45,490 bases of DNA from a virus, in the IMG/VR virus record IMGVR_UViG_3300005594_000003, positions 1 through 45,490 of that record; one strand, given 5' to 3'. Made by a program: the position numbers and the translations under genes. Numbering within the stretch: the stretch's first letter is position 1; every line of letters begins with the position of its first letter. Of the stretch, positions 30,000-37,196 are shown one piece after another. Under the pieces are notes generated by a model. That model was not told the origin of the DNA and ran no database searches. It worked only from the letters and a program-made list of their open reading frames with translations.

Positions 30000-30236
30000 T
30001 TAGCCCGCCTCTGCGATCTTCTCACGCAAGGTAGCGGCATCCCACCCGCCGAAGGGCTTCTTGCCAAGCACCCGCTTATATTCCTCGCGCAGCACTGTCC
30101 GCTCATCGGTCTGGACAGGTGCATCGGTCGCTTCATCAGCCTGCATATCGCGGCGATTATAACCGAGTTTCGCGGCGATCTTGGCAAAACGCGGGTCACG
30201 CGCCGCCATCATTCGGTTTGCGTAGTTTTGGCGCAT
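30000..30236 (-). CDS. Small protein between capsid and portal genes
   Basis: 78 residues, GGAG eight bases before ATG. Basic N-terminus (MRQNYANRMMAARDPRFAKIAAKLGY) and a C-terminal small helical part (LREEYKRVLGKKPFGGWDAATLREKIAEAG), which resembles a HeH/SAP-like fold. It could bind DNA or capsid. Function unknown. Confidence 0.65.
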   Translation of the reverse strand: MRQNYANRMMAARDPRFAKIAAKLGYNRRDMQADEATDAPVQTDERTVLREEYKRVLGKKPFGGWDAATLREKIAEAG

Positions 30237-30261
30237 GTGGGGAACTCCAATAGAGGTGTAG

Positions 30262-30281
30262 GCCGGGCCGAATGGCCCGAC
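30262..30281 (-). other. Stable hairpin after capsid gene
   Basis: Arms GTCGGGCC and GGCCCGGC around ATTC form an eight-pair stem (one G-T pair) between the capsid stop and the next ATG. There is no T-run after it, so it may protect the capsid mRNA end or attenuate rather than terminate. Confidence 0.45.
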
Positions 30282-30291
30282 CTGTTATCGG

Positions 30292-31692
30292 TTAGGCGCT
30301 AGGGAGACCCCAGTTCACCGAATCCAGAACCGCAACCGCCGAGGCACGACGCTTCGACCAGTTCAGAATGCGCTCAGCGCGGAACGCAACCGAGTTGGTC
30401 TGCCACATCGACACCATGGAAGTCGCGGTGCCGGTTGCCGAGGCGTTGGTCGGGTTGTCCAGCATCTGCAACGAAGCCTCACGGGACATATCCACGGCAA
30501 CACCGCCTTCATCACCGAAGTAGATATCGGAAGCGTTGGCGAGGGCCACATAGCCGCCAGCAGACACAGGTGCGAGGTATTCCGACACGATAACCGGGAT
30601 GCCCTCGAAGGTACCACCGCGCATGGTGATGCCGCTGAACTCTTGCTGACCCAGCGGGTTGCGCATCAGGGACAGGGCAAGGGCGGTGTTGGAAGACATG
30701 ATCCAAACCGCAGTGGACGGCGGGTTGTTCGCGGCCACGAATGTCGCCATCAGCGCACGGATATCTTCGCGGATCGCATCAGCGTCATTGCCTGTCGAAG
30801 TGATCGCAGAAACGCCATTGGTGATCGACGCCGGGGATACGCCAGCCGAAGCAGAAACAGCCGGGTCAATGAACGTCTGGTCAATCCGCTCAACAACAGC
30901 ACCGGCCAGCGCGTCACGCATCAGCATATCAGCCGAAGGAGAAGACTTGCGGATCAGTTCTTCGGTCACAACCGCAATGGCAGCGACTTTCAGTTCATCC
31001 AGCGTGGTACGGCTGTAGTCGAAGCTGGTCAGCGGCTTGGGCTGCCCCTCACCGACCCAGTAACCAGTACCGCCGCCAGTCTGACCCAGCAGGGGAACAC
31101 GGAAGGGGACGGTCCGCAGGCCGGGGATGCCTTCGGTGCCGAACTTGCCAACAATCGTCATGGGGCGCAGGAACTCCGCGAAGTCCGCGTAGATCGACGT
31201 TTCTTCGCCAACGAGGTTTTCCGCCCAGTTGCCGGAGATCGAAGACCCAGCCGTGACAGTAGCCTTGCTGACAAGGCCGTACACGTTGGAATCCTCGCCA
31301 TACAGGCGCTTGGCAACCTCGCGCTTGGGTTCACTGTCCAGATGAGAGATGGCTTTGACTTTGGCCAGTTGCGCAAACTCAATGCCGGGTGCGGCTTTCG
31401 CCGCCTTCACTTTCACCGGGGCGCGGTGGTCGCGGGAATCCGAGCCTTCGGACGCCTTTGCGCCAGCCACGGGCTTTGCACCGGCTGCTTTGGTCGCTTC
31501 AAGATCACGCAAGTCAGTAAGCTCAGCGTCAATTTCTTTGACCTCAGCTTTGAGAGTGTCAAATTCCTCTTTTTCCTCGGCGGTCTTGCTTTCGCCGCGC
31601 TCAACGGCTGCATCTTGGATTTCTTCCATGCGGGCCTGAGATGCCGCACGCTTCGCCTCAAACGCGGCGATTTGCTCTGCAAGAGTTTTCAT
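30292..31692 (-). CDS. Nested in-frame start for major capsid protein
   Basis: The codon for Met190 of the fusion is preceded by AAGGAGGGC, seven bases from the ATG at 31692. This is one of the best Shine-Dalgarno sites in the genome, and it would be out of place inside a gene read only as a fusion. The nested product has 466 residues: scaffold coiled coil plus HK97 capsid fold. I infer that capsid protein is made in excess from this site and a smaller amount of protease arrives as the fusion. Confidence 0.75.
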   Translation of the reverse strand: MKTLAEQIAAFEAKRAASQARMEEIQDAAVERGESKTAEEKEEFDTLKAEVKEIDAELTDLRDLEATKAAGAKPVAGAKASEGSDSRDHRAPVKVKAAKAAPGIEFAQLAKVKAISHLDSEPKREVAKRLYGEDSNVYGLVSKATVTAGSSISGNWAENLVGEETSIYADFAEFLRPMTIVGKFGTEGIPGLRTVPFRVPLLGQTGGGTGYWVGEGQPKPLTSFDYSRTTLDELKVAAIAVVTEELIRKSSPSADMLMRDALAGAVVERIDQTFIDPAVSASAGVSPASITNGVSAITSTGNDADAIREDIRALMATFVAANNPPSTAVWIMSSNTALALSLMRNPLGQQEFSGITMRGGTFEGIPVIVSEYLAPVSAGGYVALANASDIYFGDEGGVAVDMSREASLQMLDNPTNASATGTATSMVSMWQTNSVAFRAERILNWSKRRASAVAVLDSVNWGLPSA

Positions 31693-32259
31693 GTTTTTGC
31701 CCTCCTTGGGCGTCAATGATATGGGTTTTCGGTGTTTTCCCGTGACGCCGGGAGCGTTTGCGCCTTTAGCGCGAGGTGCAGCCTTGCCAGTGCCAGTCGC
31801 GGCGGGTTTGGCTGCATATTCTTTGACGGTCGCGATGGATGCTTCCGCATTGGCGGGGATTGTCACGGCGCTAAGCTCTAACCATTCCCACTCGTTGAAG
31901 CGGACGCCCCAAGTGCCTTCGATCTGCTCGACCTCAAGCCCGCGAAACCCGATAGACAGGCCGCGCACGAGGCCGGATTTGATAAGCGCCCAATACTTGT
32001 CAATTTCAGCTGTTACACCGCGCGAAACCTTGGCGACAATCTCAATGCCCTTGGCCGTGACTGTCGCTTCTGTGACGTGCCCAATAGGGTCGCCGTGGTC
32101 GTGCTGCCAAAGCAAAGGAATGGGCAACTGAAACTTGGCCCCCTCTGGCATAACCACATCATCCATGCGGTCAGTAGCTGGGGTTGACGCGATGCCGGTA
32201 ATGGTGCCGGAATCGTCGTCTATTCCCTTGATCTCAAGGGTTGAAAAGGCGCGATCCAT
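30292..32259 (-). CDS. Prohead protease-major capsid protein fusion
   Basis: 655 residues. Residues 1-150 are an HK97-type (U35) prohead protease: RAFSTLEIKGIDDDSGTITGIAS, LLWQHDHGDPIGHV (candidate His53/His55), then GLVRGLSIGFRG with catalytic Ser102. A linker leads to residue 190, where the capsid protein begins with a coiled-coil scaffold domain (TLAEQIAAFEAKRAASQARMEEIQDAA, to about residue 250), then the HK97 fold (SISGNWAENLVGEETSIYADF, and on to the C-terminus). Protease and capsid are separate genes in most relatives. A strong internal start exists at 31692. Shine-Dalgarno GGGGG precedes the long start. Confidence 0.92.
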   Translation of the reverse strand: MDRAFSTLEIKGIDDDSGTITGIASTPATDRMDDVVMPEGAKFQLPIPLLWQHDHGDPIGHVTEATVTAKGIEIVAKVSRGVTAEIDKYWALIKSGLVRGLSIGFRGLEVEQIEGTWGVRFNEWEWLELSAVTIPANAEASIATVKEYAAKPAATGTGKAAPRAKGANAPGVTGKHRKPISLTPKEGKNMKTLAEQIAAFEAKRAASQARMEEIQDAAVERGESKTAEEKEEFDTLKAEVKEIDAELTDLRDLEATKAAGAKPVAGAKASEGSDSRDHRAPVKVKAAKAAPGIEFAQLAKVKAISHLDSEPKREVAKRLYGEDSNVYGLVSKATVTAGSSISGNWAENLVGEETSIYADFAEFLRPMTIVGKFGTEGIPGLRTVPFRVPLLGQTGGGTGYWVGEGQPKPLTSFDYSRTTLDELKVAAIAVVTEELIRKSSPSADMLMRDALAGAVVERIDQTFIDPAVSASAGVSPASITNGVSAITSTGNDADAIREDIRALMATFVAANNPPSTAVWIMSSNTALALSLMRNPLGQQEFSGITMRGGTFEGIPVIVSEYLAPVSAGGYVALANASDIYFGDEGGVAVDMSREASLQMLDNPTNASATGTATSMVSMWQTNSVAFRAERILNWSKRRASAVAVLDSVNWGLPSA

Positions 32260-32270
32260 AGCGGCCCCCT

Positions 32271-33947
32271 TTAAATTGTCAGAAATTGATATTCCGGCTG
32301 CGCATCGACTTCGGACTTGATGAACCAGCCGAGCGCCATAATCAGCGCCACAGCGCCGTCGATCTTGTTGCCCGGCAGTTCCTTGCGCGGGTAAACGTTG
32401 TCTTTGTTGTCGAAGTGACCGACCACGTTGCCGATCATCCAGTTTAGCACCGCGTTGCCGGGGTGATGTATCCGACCTTCACGCATCATAGCGTCAAGAG
32501 TCTTTGTCGCTTCGCTCATGTTTGCCACGGTCTGCCGAAACTCATCAGCGGGGAAATTATCCCGCTGAAGGTTACTAATCATGTGCTGCGCCTGCCAAGG
32601 GTCAGCCACAACCGCTGAGATATTCCGACCCGGCGTTTCCAGCCTGATTTCGTCCTCAATTACGCCAAAGTCGATAGTCTCGCCCGGTGTGGCGTAGATA
32701 TCCCCCTGCATTTCCCAACCCCGATACATCGGGTGGCGATCTTCTTCGATAGCCGCGCGGGGCAGGTAGAACGAAGGGAATGCGTAGAAGTGATCCTTCC
32801 CATCCACCTTGCGCTTGTAGACGTTCAGCTTGGCTGCAATGTCGATCTTGCTGGCAAGGTCCAGCGCGATAACGCTTTCGTCTTCCGCAAAGTCGGCTTC
32901 ATCAAGCGATTTGTCTTCGCACTTCCGCCAATGATCCGTGTCAAACAGAGCGTGGTTAGCATCCACCCAGATATCTAGGTGTTTGGTGAAATAATTCGTC
33001 CGGTCCTGCGCGTTTTCCTTTGCCTTCGACGCCATCTGCCGAACGTGCGCGGGGTCAACTGAGATGCCATAGTTGGGATTGGCCTTAATCAGCGATTCCT
33101 CACAGTATGGGTCGTCTCCCTCATCAATCGTGTAGATGATCCCGAAGGTGGCGTTTGCCATTTCCCCGCTGGACGCCCCAGAAAGCACCTTAGAAACGAA
33201 GTCTCGGACCTTGTAGCAAACCCCGTGCTTGTTGAACCCCGCCGTTGTAATCGCCCAGAGCATTGACTGGGGCCGCTTGCCCAAGCCTGTCTCCAACACC
33301 TCATAAACTTCCGGCGTCTTGTGCGCGTGAAGCTCATCCACAATCGCCATGTGGATGTTGAGGCCGTCCAGCGTATGACCGTCAGCCGATAGCGCCTGAA
33401 ACGTACCGTTTGTCCGCTCTTGCGTGATTGCCTGCGCCGGAACTTTGACGCCAAGGCTCTTGAGCATCCCCGGCATTTTGCGCGCCATCGCCTGCGCAAC
33501 CCTAAACACGATCCGCGCTTGGTCCCGCGTAGTCGCTGCGCTGTAGACCTCCGATCCTTCTTCACCGTCTGCCGCCAGCATATACAGGCCAAGAGGTGAG
33601 GAAAGCGCCGACTTGCCGTTGCCGCGCGGCACTTCGATGTAGACGCTGCGAAAGCGCCGATTGCCCTTTATATCCACCCAGCCAAAAGTCGTAGTCAGGA
33701 TAAACGCCTGCCACGGCTCCAACTTGATCGTCTCACCGCGCCGGGCCAGTTCGCCCTTCACATGAGGGCAAAGCTCTACGAATTTGCAAACCCTCTCGGC
33801 TTTCGCCTCATCGAAGCGATAGCCCTCAGGCGGCGATGCCAAGTCATTGACTTGCCGTTGACAGGCTTGCACCACATACCGGCAGGCCGGAATTTCACCA
33901 GCGACGACTTGCTCTGCATATCGCCGCGCCGTTTCAACGTGGCTCAC
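32271..33947 (-). CDS. terL: Terminase large subunit
   Basis: 558 residues, GTG start in a GTGA overlap with terS. Walker A PRGNGKS (Gly111-Lys112), Walker B MAIVDELH (Asp204-Glu205) and an RNase H-like nuclease with Asp363 in ALDLASKID. EVPRGNGKSALSSPLGLYML and GWFIKSEVDAQP at the end follow the HK97/P27 type. The protein pumps DNA into the prohead and cuts it. HNH and TerS genes lie upstream. Confidence 0.95.
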   Translation of the reverse strand: MSHVETARRYAEQVVAGEIPACRYVVQACQRQVNDLASPPEGYRFDEAKAERVCKFVELCPHVKGELARRGETIKLEPWQAFILTTTFGWVDIKGNRRFRSVYIEVPRGNGKSALSSPLGLYMLAADGEEGSEVYSAATTRDQARIVFRVAQAMARKMPGMLKSLGVKVPAQAITQERTNGTFQALSADGHTLDGLNIHMAIVDELHAHKTPEVYEVLETGLGKRPQSMLWAITTAGFNKHGVCYKVRDFVSKVLSGASSGEMANATFGIIYTIDEGDDPYCEESLIKANPNYGISVDPAHVRQMASKAKENAQDRTNYFTKHLDIWVDANHALFDTDHWRKCEDKSLDEADFAEDESVIALDLASKIDIAAKLNVYKRKVDGKDHFYAFPSFYLPRAAIEEDRHPMYRGWEMQGDIYATPGETIDFGVIEDEIRLETPGRNISAVVADPWQAQHMISNLQRDNFPADEFRQTVANMSEATKTLDAMMREGRIHHPGNAVLNWMIGNVVGHFDNKDNVYPRKELPGNKIDGAVALIMALGWFIKSEVDAQPEYQFLTI

Positions 33948-34336
33948 TGCATACCAAACTGAGAAAAGGGATCATCCGGCTCATCGTCTTTCCCTTGATG
34001 TACTTTCGACCGATCCACAGGCGTTGCACCAAGCGATGAAATGGCTTGGCGGTACGCCGTGAAGAACGAGGCGGGCAGATCGGGCGTCTTGCCCATGATC
34101 TCTGCCCGCATGATTGACGCGACCTCAAGCGCCGCCCGATCCTCATACACCAGCCAACCGAGTTCGCTGGCGAATGTCTTCCACGCCTTCTTCGCATTTG
34201 GACTGAGATAATCTGGCGCAGAGCCAACCCCCTTGCCGCTCATCTCAGGGTCAGAGCGATCACGGAACCGCTGAGGGTCTTTCGCCGCTGCGCCGGTCAA
34301 CTTGGCCTTCGATGTAGGCACTCTAGGACGCGGCAT
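33944..34336 (-). CDS. terS: Terminase small subunit (P27-like)
   Basis: 130 residues, AAGGTG seven bases before ATG. Basic N-terminus (PRPRVPTSKAKLTGAAAKDPQRFRDR), then LSPNAKKAWKTFASELGWLVYEDRAALEVASIMRAEI, the P27-type small terminase core. It recognises the packaging site. It precedes terL with a four-base overlap. Confidence 0.88.
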   Translation of the reverse strand: MPRPRVPTSKAKLTGAAAKDPQRFRDRSDPEMSGKGVGSAPDYLSPNAKKAWKTFASELGWLVYEDRAALEVASIMRAEIMGKTPDLPASFFTAYRQAISSLGATPVDRSKVHQGKDDEPDDPFSQFGMQ

Positions 34337-34378
34337 ATATATTCACCTTACCGAATGTTTGAATTGCGGATGTTTACG

Positions 34379-34753
34379 TTAGATGGGTTGGTCGGTTTCC
34401 AAGATGGACCCATTTTCAAACTCAGACACCCCCCCTACCGGGTACCCGTCCAGACCCACCGGCCTGTAAGCCAGCTTTGCACGCTCAATTGCCTCCACAT
34501 CATCACCGTAACGGTCCTCAATGCTGCGGCAGGGTCCATCGTGACAGCCTTTGCATACCGACCGAAGATTGCCGGGGTCGAAGTGTCCCGCCTCATAGAG
34601 GTGATGCGGCCTTGTGTGATCCACTACCGCGCTTGTGCGCTTGCGTTTGCCTTGCTCTAGCAGGGTGCCGCACATCCGGCATGTCCATAGGTCTCGGTCT
34701 AGCACCTCAAGCCGGAGCCTGCGCCAACGTGGCGTCCTGTGAAGATCAGCCAC
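34379..34753 (-). CDS. HNH endonuclease next to terminase
   Basis: 124 residues, GTG start. RTPRWRRLRLEVLDRDLWTCRMCG, then VVDHTRPHH, GHFDPGNLRSVCKGCHDG give the zinc-binding CxxC pairs and the HNH active site (DH, N, H). HK97-type cos phages need such a nuclease with TerL for cos cleavage, so a cos site is expected close by. The upstream Shine-Dalgarno is weak. Confidence 0.88.
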   Translation of the reverse strand: MADLHRTPRWRRLRLEVLDRDLWTCRMCGTLLEQGKRKRTSAVVDHTRPHHLYEAGHFDPGNLRSVCKGCHDGPCRSIEDRYGDDVEAIERAKLAYRPVGLDGYPVGGVSEFENGSILETDQPI

Positions 34754-34844
34754 TACCTGCTGCCCTCATGTCTCCATGCCATGTGGTTAGCCTCGCTGGG
34801 GGTTTGCGTATCGCCGCCGCGTTGCGCCTATGTGCGCTGAGAAA

Positions 34845-34932
34845 TGGCGGAAAGCCGAGGAGTCGAACCCCCATCCTTTCGGAGTCGTCACGGTTTTCAA
34901 GACCGCTTGCCGCCCGCGCAGCGAGACTTTCC
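34845..34932 (-). tRNA. tRNA-Ser(UGA)
   Basis: 88 bases with an encoded 3' CCA. Acceptor GGAAAGT pairs with GCTTTCC. The anticodon stem GCGGT/ACCGT holds the loop CTTGAAA (anticodon TGA). A GAAA-capped long variable arm and a T-loop TTCGACT are present. The T-stem has one mismatch and a G-T pair. Likely functional and reads UCA codons. Confidence 0.85.
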
Positions 34933-34940
34933 GTATATGT

Positions 34941-35027
34941 GGCAGAGCGCATCGGTCCCGACCCGAAGACCTTGCGGCCCGTACAGATTAGCAATCTGCC
35001 CCAGCACCTAGCTAGTTTACGCTCTGC
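34941..35027 (-). tRNA. tRNA-Ser(GCU)-like element, atypical
   Basis: The acceptor arms GCAGAGCG and CGCTCTGC form eight pairs. The anticodon stem GCAGA/TCTGT with loop TTGCTAA gives anticodon GCT. A variable arm (GGGCC, GCAA loop, GGTCT) fits serine. The D-stem CTAG/CTGG lies after an over-long linker. The T-arm has only four pairs (TCGG/CCGA), a non-canonical loop and two bases between it and the acceptor, and there is no encoded CCA. It may be a decayed or unusual tRNA. Confidence 0.5.
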
Positions 35028-35107
35028 GTTGTCTGATGACCCGCGCATGTCCGAGGCCGTAGCCAAGTGCAGAGGCGCGTGTCGTATGTTGGGGTATCCG
35101 GCTCATG

Positions 35108-35156
35108 GCTTGGGATAGCGGCCTTGCGTTCGCCCCGTTGCTGCCTTTGCCCAAGC
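35108..35156 (-). other. Hairpin element with seven-pair stem
   Basis: Arms GCTTGGG and CCCAAGC, exactly complementary, enclose 35 GC-rich bases between the second and third tRNA-like elements. It matches no known RNA family I can recognise. Confidence 0.3.
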
Positions 35157-35177
35157 GGTTCATAGCAGCGAATGTGT

Positions 35178-35255
35178 TGGCGGCGGCACCGGATTCGAAC
35201 CGGACCCGATAAACTAGGTTGGACCCTAGCTATCCTGCCCATGCAGCGTTCCGCC
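35178..35255 (-). tRNA. tRNA-like element with six-base anticodon loop
   Basis: 78 bases with encoded CCA. The T-arm is canonical (CCGG, loop TTCGAAT, CCGG), and the acceptor GGCGG/CCGCC holds except for one mismatch below. The anticodon stem is CTAGG/CCTAG with only six loop bases (GTCCAA) instead of seven. The D-loop is very short. A CCA (Trp) reading keeps U33 but breaks the stem; TCC (Gly) loses U33. Identity left open. Confidence 0.5.
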
Positions 35256-35317
35256 GATATGGTGAGACGCGCCCGGCTAATGACACACCGGCTGCCCTGC
35301 TGGGGATAGTGCCAGAC

Positions 35318-35364
35318 GCGCTCTGCTCAGTTCATCGACTCGCAATGACCTGAGCGGAAAGCGC
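35318..35364 (-). other. Extended hairpin next to the initiator-like tRNA
   Basis: GCGCTT and GCTCAG pair with CTGAGC and GAGCGC with a small internal loop (TCC opposite A), giving about 12 pairs around a 19-base loop. It begins six bases after the CCA of the tRNA-Met on the transcript. It may be a processing signal or a degenerate RNA gene. Confidence 0.35.
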
Positions 35365-35370
35365 CTAACT

Positions 35371-35447
35371 TGGTTGCGGAGGATGGATTTGAACCACCGA
35401 CCTCTAGGTTATGAGCCTAGCGAGCTACCCGACTGCTCCACTCCGGC
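35371..35447 (-). tRNA. tRNA-Met(CAU), initiator-like
   Basis: 77 bases with encoded CCA. The body TGGAGCAG, GGTAGCTCG, loop CTCATAA, GGTTCAAATCC and the 3' end CGCAACCA follow bacterial initiator tRNA. The acceptor carries an extra C relative to a standard initiator (bulge or end mismatch). The anticodon stem is CTAGG/CCTAG, without the three G-C pairs normally needed for initiation. It may serve elongation or be partly degenerate. Confidence 0.75.
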
Positions 35448-35514
35448 ACCAAGCTGGAATCAAAAGCGCCCAGCATCCTTTTCATACACTGGGCGCAAAT
35501 CGCTTGCGATTATA

Positions 35515-36156
35515 TTACGCTATTCCGCCCCGCTGGTCAACAACCTCAGACACCTGTTGCAGCGCCTCGACAAAGCGGATTCCGCGCGGGGTAATCCCCT
35601 CCGGCGTCATGGGTTCAATCCGGCCCTTCACCACGTCCCAGATAGCCGTCTGCTCAAGTGCTGAGAGGTGCATGAGATACCCGTGCCAGCGCGTCCATGC
35701 GTTTACCGCATCCCGGTGCTGCTCATCCTCGCTGCGGAGATCAACCTGATCGTCCGCGCGGGTGCCGAACCGCTCCGGCTCAGTCTCGATCTTGGCCACC
35801 TTCGGATGCATACTCACGCCAAGCACCATCCGATGATAGCGGTCATTGGCCTGCGTAAGCCCCGTGTAGACGCGCCAAAGCCTCGCCGCGCTGTCAGGGT
35901 CGCAAAATGCCCTAATGGCCCTCCCTGCCGCCTCTCCGTAAGCCTGACGGGCCATTTCCTCGCGTGAGGTGGCGGGATCAAGCCCCATCATGCGGGCGCG
36001 GGCGTCCAAGACGGTATGCCTCGCCTCTGGGTCTGCCTCAATCTGCGCCATCCTTGCCCGTCCCTGTAGCTTGCGGGGGTTGCCGACCTTCGCCAATTCG
36101 GGGAGGTCCAGCTTTGCCCGCCGCTTGTTCCGTAGTCGCTCAGCCTTGCTGGTCAT
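35515..36156 (-). CDS. Hypothetical protein upstream of late genes
   Basis: 213 residues from ATG 36156 (AAGG upstream). Basic N-terminus (KAERLRNKRRAKLDLPELAKVG), then ARARMMGLDPATSREEMARQAYGEAAGRAIRAF, ANDRYHRMVLGVSMHP and ALEQTAIWDVVKGRIEPM. Mostly helical. Its place, last in the early-left operon before the tRNA island and late genes, fits a late-gene activator or packaging factor, but no motif proves this. Confidence 0.65.
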   Translation of the reverse strand: MTSKAERLRNKRRAKLDLPELAKVGNPRKLQGRARMAQIEADPEARHTVLDARARMMGLDPATSREEMARQAYGEAAGRAIRAFCDPDSAARLWRVYTGLTQANDRYHRMVLGVSMHPKVAKIETEPERFGTRADDQVDLRSEDEQHRDAVNAWTRWHGYLMHLSALEQTAIWDVVKGRIEPMTPEGITPRGIRFVEALQQVSEVVDQRGGIA

Positions 36157-36376
36157 TGAATAGCCTTTCTGCCTGCTGGATCGGACACGAAAGCGCCCGG
36201 TAGTAGTCCACCATGTTCTGCAACGGGGCATTGCGGCCCCGCTCTTTTGCCAGCTTCCGTTTCGCGTCCATGAATTGCCGCCGATACTTCTCCACCGTGC
36301 TGGCCTGCGTCTCGACCCGCTGCCGTAGCTTGGCGTTGTCTCGCTCTAGCTGGTGGATGCGTTGGGAGGGGGTCAT
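36140..36376 (-). CDS. Small coiled-coil protein
   Basis: 78 residues from ATG 36376. One long basic coiled coil (QRIHQLERDNAKLRQRVETQASTVEKYRRQFMDAKRKLAKER), then LQNMVDYYRALSCPIQQAERLF. The 3' end overlaps the next gene by 17 bases. Function unknown. Confidence 0.65.
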   Translation of the reverse strand: MTPSQRIHQLERDNAKLRQRVETQASTVEKYRRQFMDAKRKLAKERGRNAPLQNMVDYYRALSCPIQQAERLFNDQQG

Positions 36377-36570
36377 TGGATAATTCCCGCGAAAGTCAGT
36401 GTTAATAATGCGAAAAGAAGCGCGACCATCGGCAGCATGGATAGGGCAAACCCCCACTTCGCGCCGCCTGAGAGACGGAAGCAGAAAAACATCCAACCCC
36501 AAAATGCCCCGATAAAAGCCCCCGCCCCGATCAGGACGCCGAGAGCCTTTGCCATTGCGATCCAGATCAT
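36373..36570 (-). CDS. Two-helix membrane protein
   Basis: 65 residues, GGAGG seven bases before ATG. Two hydrophobic helices (ALGVLIGAGAFIGAFWGWMFFCF and FALSMLPMVALLFALLTLTFAGII) flank a short RLSGGAKWG loop. ATGA overlaps on both sides. Membrane role unknown. Confidence 0.65.
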   Translation of the reverse strand: MIWIAMAKALGVLIGAGAFIGAFWGWMFFCFRLSGGAKWGFALSMLPMVALLFALLTLTFAGIIQ

Positions 36571-37196
36571 GCCCCAGCCTCCTTCACAGCCGCCGCTATC
36601 CGGTCCTTGCAGCTAACGTGGGCAAGCTGGTACTCGTAACAGCTTCCGTATTTGCCGCGCGTGACTACGCCCTCTGCCAGCATCCGGCGCAGGGTGGTGT
36701 CGAGCGAGGCCATGGGGTTCTTGCTGAGAAAGCCAGACCGCTTGACGATCTTAGCGAGGCTCAGGCGATCCCCGTCCGATAGGGCATCCATGATGGCTTC
36801 GCGGGCGGTACTGGGCCTTCCCTGAGACAAGCGCCAGACGCTAATCCTCAACTGGCCCTTGCAGATGAACCCAAGCGCAAGGATGCCTTGCTTATGCAGG
36901 GCGCTTAATGCCGCGCGGGCGCTCTCTATCCCCGACCGACCGGAAAGGCCCACTGCCGTTGCAACATCAGACGCCGTGCGCTCGCGGCCATCTGCCATGA
37001 GGTCCGCAATCTGCTGCTGCCGGGGTGTCGCCCTCGGCTCCTTGGTTTTCGGGCGCTGTGCATCCTCGCGCATCTTCGTGGCCAGCCAATCCTCCAGCCC
37101 TTCCGGTGACGGGTCATTGCGCAGAGTGAATGCCGGGACGCTGCTTGCTGCCTTGATGTGCGCTTGCGTGGTGTGATGGCGGATCATTGCGGTCAT
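36567..37196 (-). CDS. Winged-helix protein with two HTH segments
   Basis: 209 residues. Two winged-helix-like parts: residues about 60-120 (PRQQQIADLMADGRERTASDVATAVGLSGRSGIESARAALSALHKQGIL) and about 130-195 (AREAIMDALSDGDRLSLAKIVKRSGFLSKNPMASLDTTLRRMLAEGVVTRG). This suggests a DNA-binding regulator. It is one of three successive HTH genes in the early-left operon. Confidence 0.7.
   Translation of the reverse strand: MTAMIRHHTTQAHIKAASSVPAFTLRNDPSPEGLEDWLATKMREDAQRPKTKEPRATPRQQQIADLMADGRERTASDVATAVGLSGRSGIESARAALSALHKQGILALGFICKGQLRISVWRLSQGRPSTAREAIMDALSDGDRLSLAKIVKRSGFLSKNPMASLDTTLRRMLAEGVVTRGKYGSCYEYQLAHVSCKDRIAAAVKEAGA

Larger units (their letters stand above)
34754..35514. other. tRNA island, otherwise non-coding
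   Basis: This 760-base stretch between the HNH gene and the 213-residue leftward gene holds no convincing coding region. It contains one clear tRNA-Ser, an initiator-like tRNA-Met, two tRNA-like elements and two further stable hairpins, all on the minus strand. It sits just upstream of the late genes, so a late promoter may also lie here. I could not identify one. Confidence 0.7.

Noticed and set aside
31349-31692. Separate scaffold gene at the capsid N-terminus
   Set aside because: The coiled coil is in frame with the capsid fold without a stop, as in HK97, so it is the delta domain of the capsid protein.
30643-31719. 358-residue plus-strand frame opposite the capsid gene
   Set aside because: It is the antisense of the conserved HK97 capsid fold; Arg/His-rich composition and no start signal.
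34477-35118. 213-residue plus-strand frame across the HNH gene and the tRNAs
   Set aside because: It runs antisense through an HNH gene with intact motifs and through a good tRNA-Ser, so it is not a gene.
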